The translations under genes and the position numbers were made by a program. DNA of 64,000 nucleotides from Hedera helix (lineage: Eukaryota > Streptophyta > Magnoliopsida > Apiales > Araliaceae): contig OX359266.1 in the NCBI GenBank assembly GCA_947179155.2, positions 13,716,098 through 13,780,097 of the forward strand, written 5' to 3'. Position 1 is the first letter of the stretch. Every line of letters begins with the position of its first letter. The notes beneath the pieces were generated by a model, which was not told the DNA's origin, ran no database searches, and saw nothing but the letters and a program-made list of their open reading frames with translations. Shown in pieces: positions 58,018-64,000 of this stretch.

Positions 58018-59058
58018 TAAGGTTTATTACATTGATGGCCTAGAGTATATGGCACATCACATGAGAAACATAAACATTTTCTTCTCTTTGCCCCAATCTA
58101 TTCCCTAGTTAAGCCCTTTATAGGTAAATTCCTACTAGCTTCCATATTAGGTAGCCCTCCAATATTGGCTGCAACTTGTCCACCCCCAACAGCTTTAACA
58201 GGTGTCATAGAATTGGTTTTATGAACATTTCCAACAACCATAAACTTGTTATTCAGTCTTCTTCTTCTTAGCCAAACCTCCAATTTAGCTTCATCCACCA
58301 TAGCCAATCGAATTAAATCCTTCAAAGTAGTAAATTTTAGTTCCTGGATTCCCAATCTGATTTCCTCCCCAAGACCTCCAATAAAGCAATCCATGAAGAA
58401 AACCTCATTCAATGTAGGATTTCTAATTAAGGACCAACTTTTTAACTCCTCAAACTTCTTCCTATATTCATCCACAGTCTTATTTTACTGTAAACTTTTC
58501 AGTTCCCCTATGGGATTCATCTGAGCCTCCAAAGCTAAATCTAGCAATAATTTCATCTACAAAACCATCCCAAGTCAACTCCAATACTTCATGAACAAAG
58601 CCAGAATACCACTCCTCAGCTTCTCCTTCTAAGTTCATAGTAGCTAAGTATAATTTTTGACTATCCGCAACCACATGATGAGCAAATAATTTGCTACATT
58701 TTCGAATCCATGATCTAGGGTTAGAACCATCAAATTTAGGAAATTCAAACTTAATTGACTTAAATATATTGCTACTGCTCTTTTCATTACTCGATCCATC
58801 TTCATAAGGACCTAAAACTGATCCTATTTGAGGATTGGAAATACCTGTATCATTCTGGTGGTGTTGAAGGCGAGCTGATAATATAGCCTCGAATCCTTTC
58901 ATCATTTGTCCCAATTTCTCATCAAATCCTTGTCTGAGACTGCTTACTAACTCGTGTAGCTATGTCTGCAACTGTTGAATTGTGGTTTTCTGTTCATTAA
59001 ATTGAACTTCCAGATTGCTAATTCATTGATTATTGGTCGCCATTTCTATATAGTAGTA
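58018..59058 (-). pseudogene. A gag
   Basis: Minus strand: coiled-coil-type start (QMMKGFEAILSARLQHHQND), gag core FKSIKFEFPKFDGSNPRSWI, RKCSKLFAHHVV, LATMNLEGEAEEWYSGFVHE and TWDGFVDEIIARFSFGGSDE, then after a frame change MDEYRKKFEELKSWSLIRNP and FFMDCFIGGLGEEIRLGIQE. A zinc knuckle CFSCDVPYTLGHQC (CX2CX6-7HX1C-like) follows. Typical chromovirus gag with several lesions. Confidence 0.88.
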
Positions 59059-59070
59059 GCTCTAATACCA
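59059..59070 (-). promoter_or_regulatory. PBS-like site of A
   Basis: TGGTATTAGAGC on the minus strand, one change from TGGTATCAGAGC, the initiator-Met-tRNA complement used by many plant LTR elements. It lies three bases inside the LTR. Confidence 0.8.
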
Positions 59071-59073
59071 ATT

Positions 59074-59303
59074 TATAAGGAACTTGAAGTTTGAAACCTT
59101 GCCTATTGAGTTATTCAAGTAATTCAACGGATATATACATATATATATATATATATATTCGACCAGCTCATACCTCACTTAATAGAATTACAATAAAAAG
59201 AAAAAGGAAAAGATATTGGTGCCCTTATTTTACTAACTACTAGCTTAAAGACTAATTAACCCTTCTCAATAACAAACTAATATTCCATCCTCCAGTCCTT
59301 ACA
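59074..59303 (-). repeat. 5' LTR of A
   Basis: 230 bp, matching the ends of 16733-17221 but lacking about 120 bp and the MITE present there. A (TA)n run lies at the point of difference (59128-59158). Confidence 0.82.
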
Positions 59304-59510
59304 ATACTCTAAAACCCTAATTGGAATAACGAACATATCCTCTTCTTCTAGTTGTAATATCTTATCCGAGTCTTTCTTCCAACTCGTAGAAGTAATTATA
59401 ACGTTCTTTTTTTCTTTTTTTGGTTTTACCCTTTACTTTTCCTAATTAAGATACGCCAACTTTTATAATTCTAACATTCATTCAACCTATATCATCTTGC
59501 ATAATATTAA

Positions 59511-59565
<55 letters not shown>

Positions 59566-60075
59566 GATAATGATTGTTTAAATAAGATTTATTACTACAT
59601 AGTTTATAGAGTTTGAGAATAAATAATTTTCTCATAAAAATTATCTTACTTAATATGAATTTGTTACTATTTTTATCAAAATATAAATATAATTATATAT
59701 TTGTGTCTATCTTGCATAATATTAATTAAATTGTTACTACTATTAAAATAAAAGTTTAGATGCAATATTATAGAGTAATTTTACATGAATAAAATTTGCA
59801 CAAACACTATTATTCATGTATTGAATAGCAAAAAAATGATGTAAAAATAAATCGATCCTATTAGTTAATATTAATTTTTTATTATTAATAAATAAAATTT
59901 TATTATAATTTAGATAACATAATTTAAGAAAAAAAATATTTTTCTAACAAATCCAAGAAGCCCAAATGGCTAAACGGAGCTAACTTTACTATATCCGATT
60001 CATTGGTGAAGTGGAAAACGAAAGCGGACTGACCTTCGTAGCAGTATCACCAAAGTGAGAATAGAGAGAAAAGAG
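59304..60075. promoter_or_regulatory. Intergenic region, likely shared promoter
   Basis: Upstream region of the complex I subunit gene. If element A is removed, MTERF9 (minus) and this gene (plus) would face away from each other with about 0.8 kb between their start codons, so the DNA next to 59304 was probably the MTERF9 promoter or 5'UTR. It holds a long (ATT)n microsatellite and AT-rich DNA. I do not see a convincing single TATA box. Confidence 0.5.
59513..59564 (+). repeat. (ATT)n microsatellite
   Basis: About 17 uninterrupted units in the intergenic region. Confidence 0.95.
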
Positions 60076-60506
60076 ATGAACACAGACATAACTGCTTCGG
60101 CCAAGCCGGAATACCCAGTGATAGATCGGAACCCTCCATTCACCAAGACCGTCGCCAACTTCAACACGCTCGATTACCTTCGCTTGATTACCATCTCCGG
60201 CGTTTCGGTCACCGTCGGCTACCTCTCCGGTACTCTCTTTCTCTGTTCTCCTGGACATAAATACAAACATCGGTAGTGCATATTTTAATTTCCAATTTTT
60301 CCTGAAAGCGAAATGGGTATAGATTGATGATTGGTGGTAATTGGTATGTAGGCATTAAGCCGAATATTCGGGGGCCGTCGATGGTGACCGGAGGTATGAT
60401 CGGAGTGATGGGTGGGTTCATGTACGCATATCAGAACTCTGCTGGAAGACTAATGGGTTTCTTCCCTAATGAGGGTGAGGTTGCTCGTTTCAAGAAGAAG
60501 CATTAG
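60076..60506 (+). CDS. Mitochondrial complex I 20.9/21-kDa-type subunit
   Basis: Two exons, 60076-60229 and 60352-60506, with a GT-AG intron (GTACTC...TGTAG) splitting a Gly codon. The product is 102 residues starting MNTDITASAKPEYPVIDRNP. The ATG at 60076 is chosen over the in-frame upstream ATG at 60055 because family members begin at MNTDI. It fits the NUXM-like family: P-E-Y-P-V-I-D near the N-terminus, LDYLR at 32-36, hydrophobic segments at about 37-54 and 61-78, and GGFMYAYQNSAGRLMGFFPN at about 72-91. These proteins are small accessory subunits of NADH:ubiquinone oxidoreductase in the inner mitochondrial membrane. No lesion is seen, and it is the only gene in the window that appears functional. 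Exact subunit name is from memory of the family. Confidence 0.87.
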
Positions 60507-61649
60507 CATTTTATTTTCCATTAGGGTTTCGTTTCTTTTTTTATCCTTCAATTTGGATTTAATAGTAAAACTGGAATGAAAAATTGGGTGTTTAATGTTC
60601 CTGTATGATTTATTTTGGTTGTGCTATTAATAATAAGACTGCCATTGTGAATTACTCTCCATTTGAACTTTTATTAATTGAGGTAATGTTTTGCCCAAAC
60701 TTTGTTTTTGAAAGTATGTATTGGTTCAATGCCTACGTGGGGTACTAGTTTACATTCTTTGGAATTGAGTTATCACTGTTAAATGTATTGTTTTTAGTTA
60801 CATTTCTATGTGTTGTAACTTTTTTCTCCCATGGTTTAATTGGATAGTAAGTTGTCCTTTTTATTTTTCTCTTCATAGTAAAGTGATAGGAGATGCGTAA
60901 TGTTAGTGCAAATTACTAAGGCATCTGTATAATCACTTTCCCTCGCTTGACTAATCTCCATTTTAAGAAATCATCTTCGACACTACAGTTTTATCTTTAA
61001 GTTTGGTGGTTCTTATTGTTATACCTTTTGATTATGCTACTACCGTTATAAGACAGAGAGTTAAAACACATATGCTAAATAAAAATCTCATTCCAATCAT
61101 CGTTCATCTAGGACATTCAAATCTTAATTGTACTCAATGTCTAAGAAAATGCTACATAAAAGAAATGGTGGCAGGACGTTGCAACTCAAACGTGATACTT
61201 GTGTGGCCACTTTTCATTCTGTACAAGGAAGTATATATTATTTGGTAGCACCAATAAATTCTTGATCCTTGATTTTCTAAATTTTAGTGAAGATATGTGC
61301 AAGTAGTTAGTAGGACAATGAAACTTGAGTAATATGTTTCATGATAACTATAAAGATAAGAATGATAGTAATAGTCTGCTTTATGTCACCACCTAAAAGC
61401 CAAGTGATAAGATGTGATGTCTTTTCGATGCGGTGAAAGAGTCTAATTCGAACTTGGAATAGCCTTTCGGGTCAGTACATATTAAAAGCGGCATAACTTT
61501 TTATCTAAAAAGAGTTACGTAGCCCATAATATATCAAATCAAAGTTAGCGACGAGCCCTAGAAGACGCATCACCTTTGACCATGACGCATATCGTTTTAA
61601 GCTTGAAAAACCTATTTAAAGTAGTCTTATTGTCGGTCAAAGTTTAATC
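60507..61649. other. Gene-free region downstream of complex I gene
   Basis: Contains the 3'UTR of the preceding gene and AT-rich DNA. The frame at 61003-61248 has no recognisable domain. No transposon ends were identified. Confidence 0.5.
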
Positions 61650-61847
61650 AAACTTTGATTTTTTTTTTCATAATCCTAATTGTTGTTGGGAAGTAGTTTA
61701 GGACTATATATTTACTTATTAGGGCTTGTGAACAATTACGTTTTATTCATCAATTGATATTATTATCTTTGTTCTCTTTGTGAGTTTATTATTTTCCTTG
61801 TGAATTAAAGAGTTTTTTTTTGTTTATGTTAGTACGTTAACCTTCAT
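61650..61847 (+). other. Possible LTR remnant
   Basis: The sequence has a TATA-like gactatatatttac and a run of wording typical of LTR 3' parts (ttcatcaattgatattatta, then ctctttgtgagttt) directly upstream of a gag remnant. No PBS or second LTR is seen, so this is only a suggestion. Confidence 0.3.
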
Positions 61848-63480
61848 ATCGCCATCAATGGATTGGTTAATGCGTAGAATCGCGATGGGTGTTATCCTGG
61901 TCATGAAGGTGTAGTGCCCTATCTAGGCCGTGAGAGAGATTTGGACCGCTATGGTAGCTTCGGTCAACATAACAAAACTGAATGCAAGGTAAAGGTCAAA
62001 ATCTCTAATTTTTATAGTTCATTGGATATGGAGGGATTTTAGATTGGACGCATGAAGTTGGGACTTTCTTTGATTTGATGGATTTTCTTGAACATAAGAA
62101 AATTAGTTTGGTAGCATATAAACTGAAGGGGGAGAGCAATTGCCTGGTGGAGACAGTTGTAAGAATCTAGGCATCGTAATGGAAAAAATTTGATTTGTGT
62201 TTGTTCTAGGATGAGAGCTGTGTTGCTCAATAGGTTTTTACCCTTTGATTATCGACAATATTTGTTCCAGCAATTTTAGAATTATTCCTAAAGTTCACGG
62301 ATAGTTAATGCGTATAAAAAGGAATTTCTACGGTTCCAAGCTCGGTGTAATTTGTAGGAATTGGAAGATCAACAAGTGGCGAGGTATTTGAATAGACTTG
62401 ATTTGAATATTCAGTCAAGAATAGAAATACTTTGGATGAGGTGCATCTTCCGGCTTTGAAGGCAGAGAGGTTGAATAGCAGCAGACAACAGAGCCAGAAT
62501 CGTTCGTATAATAAGTCCACCAGAGTTTCAGGTGAAGGAAAAGCTGCTAATTTGCCTAGTTCCAGTGATAATCAAGAGATCAGAAAATCTTTGCCTAGTT
62601 CCAGTGATAATCAAGAGATCAGAAAATCCAGTCGTTGAGCTAAAAATATAGTTCCTAAGTTGATTACTGATGAGCTAATTGTGCTAAAAGTAATCCATAT
62701 GTCAAGCCTAGCAGAGAGAAGTGCTACAGGTGTGGGGTAGCAGGCCCTATGTCAAACCAGTGTTCTAAACCCCGTCTTGATGAGCAGTGCGGTAGCAAGA
62801 TGGCATATGTGAATCAGGAGCAAGATCTAGATGATAAATCGGAGGAACGACAGTGGGATGATTCAAATGCTGAGGTAGCTTTTGAAGGAGGAGAGCAGCC
62901 TAATTTTGTCGTTCGTAAGTTGTCTCCTAAACAAGAGGAATCTACCTAGCAAAATTAGATATTTTAGTCATAGTGCTCGATAAATTAGAAAGTTTCTAGT
63001 TTGACCATCGATAGTGGTAGTTGCGAGGATATAGTGCCCAGGGCAGCGGTGGAACGTTTGAATTTTCCTACTCGACATCCTACCTTTATTAGATTGGTTG
63101 GATAAAGAAGGGTTCGTCAATCAAGGTAACTGAAATTTGTGAAGCACCTTTCTCCTTTGGGAAGCATAATCGTGATAAGGTGGCCTGTAATGTAATTGAC
63201 ATGGATGCTTGTCATGCGTTGCTCGGGCGTCCATGGCAGCATGATGTGGATGCAACTCAGAAAGGTTAGCAGAACATTATTGTGTTTTGGTGGAATAAGA
63301 AGAAGATTGCTGTTATGCATACTATTTCTGTTCCTTCTTCCGCTCTTCTAGTTGCTTCTTCTAGGTATTTTGAGATGAAAGTATGTTGGACAAGTGCGAG
63401 TCAGCGATCAGCATTGTAGGGAGGTTCTTTCTATTATTCATCACAGTATGGGTAATTTGAAAGGATTTTAACTTTTTTGA
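61848..63480 (+). pseudogene. Decayed Ty3 gag-protease (element M)
   Basis: Plus strand with many stops: KVKISNFYSSLDMEGF, DWTHEVGTFFDLMDFLEHKK, ISLVAYKLKGESNCLVE (gag core), IVNAYKKEFLRFQARCNL, a zinc-knuckle relic CYRCGVAGPMSNQC at 62721-62762 that has lost the His, an acidic linker, then the protease-like TIDSGSCEDIVPRAAVERLN and MDACHALLGRPWQHDVD. A perfect duplication of about 38 bp (tagttccagtgataatcaag within each unit) lies at about 62553-62630. The lineage is a Ty3 type with short gag; the exact clade is unclear. Confidence 0.78.
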
Positions 63481-64000
63481 TGAACTGAATGAAGAACAAG
63501 ATGATTAAAAAATGTACGAGGATAGGCAAAGTATTAGCCTAGATGACTAGAAGAGGCGTCGTTTAATTTTTTGTTGGAGGAAAATCAAAAATATATTTTC
63601 TTGCTTCGATGCTATTCTAGGTTAATTATCTGATTTGGATGGCAAAAAAGTAGAAGATTGACTTCATAGAAGCATTTTAAAATGGTGCCATAGGTTTGGG
63701 AAGGAAATATCATGCGATTCAAGCTAATAGTTATAGTAATCTTTCTCTGTTGCTTTTACTGAAGTTACACAGCATGGACTTAAAATTTCATAACGTCGGG
63801 AATCAATGTCATTACTTGTTTGTCCAAAAAGATTATTCGATGTGTAAACTTGTAATCATGCCTAGTAAAGATCTGAGTCAATCCTTCCCCAAAGTCGTGC
63901 CTCATAAATTTGTAGTTGCATTTAGTGCGTGGCCCGTAGAGCTTCCTAGTTCTTAGAGAACTATGTATTTTTGTTGGAGGAATCCCCTTCACACATAATG
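63481..64000 (+). other. Probable continuation of element M
   Basis: Frames here (e.g. 63696-63956) show no RT motif. By position it should be the linker between protease and RT, but it is too decayed to assign. The window ends inside it. Confidence 0.35.

Larger units (their letters stand above)
16733..59303 (-). mobile_element. Element A: Reina-like chromovirus (Ty3), nest host
   Basis: In minus-strand order: 5' LTR (59303-59074), PBS-like TGGTATTAGAGC (59070-59059), gag with zinc knuckle, aspartic protease, reverse transcriptase, RNase H, integrase, a chromodomain-like C-terminus, a purine tract, and 3' LTR (17221-16733). The frame is broken into three blocks by the J and F/E insertions. 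Short LTRs and the RT wording FRTYTSHFEFLVMPFGLTNA fit the Reina clade. It inserted 37 bp upstream of the MTERF9 ATG. The flanking five bases (aatat on the left, atact on the right) do not form a clean TSD. Confidence 0.85.

Overview
The window is nuclear DNA of a flowering plant, probably a eudicot; I cannot name the species. The evidence is spliced genes with GT-AG introns and transit-peptide-like leaders, two plant organelle genes, strong AT richness, and nested LTR retrotransposons of the Tekay/Del, Reina, Athila and Tat/Ogre types. Only one gene looks intact. Most of the rest is mobile DNA.

Layout. 1-3807: gene-free, with a decayed Ty3 gag on the minus strand. 3808-9589: a Tekay-like solo LTR (5-bp duplication gtcct) holding a minus-strand Tat/Ogre solo LTR (6836-9113, duplication aaagt). 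9595-11547: gene-free flank with short tandem repeats. 11548-16695 (minus): a six-part MTERF9-like gene (chloroplast mTERF protein) that is now a pseudogene, with seven in-frame stops, frameshifts, and a 1.4-kb Mutator-like element in its last exon flanked by an 11-bp duplication. 16733-59303: a 42.6-kb retrotransposon nest that begins 37 bp upstream of the MTERF9 start codon. 60076-60506: an intact two-exon gene for a small mitochondrial complex I subunit (20.9/21 kDa, NUXM family). 61650-63480: a decayed Ty3 gag-protease remnant.

The nest resolves into layers by target-site duplications (TSDs) and broken reading frames. The host is a minus-strand Reina-like chromovirus (element A). Branch 1: a non-autonomous hAT (J, 18070-40032) sits in the A integrase; a Tekay element (B, 19184-39705, TSD agatc) sits in J; a Tekay-like solo LTR (C, 23282-34664, TSD tgcac) sits in the reverse transcriptase of B; a non-autonomous Athila (D, 27052-34359, TSD agttc) sits in C. 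Branch 2: an unclassified LTR-like piece (F, 41843-43231) sits just before the RT of A; an Athila (E, 43232-57119) abuts F; a Tekay-like solo LTR (I, 48706-52540, TSD accac) sits in the RNase H of E.

Most notable: (i) gag coding sequence and an internal primer-binding-site-like motif inside both LTRs of B, together with an inverted gag-protease block whose edge matches the point where the LTR-borne gag stops; (ii) MTERF9 killed by transition-type nonsense changes, a MULE, and separation from its likely head-to-head promoter; (iii) an Athila derivative that keeps an 832-codon gag-protease frame but has lost RT, RNase H and integrase; (iv) conserved hairpin arrays in the Athila 3' noncoding region and CpG-rich palindromes in Athila LTRs.
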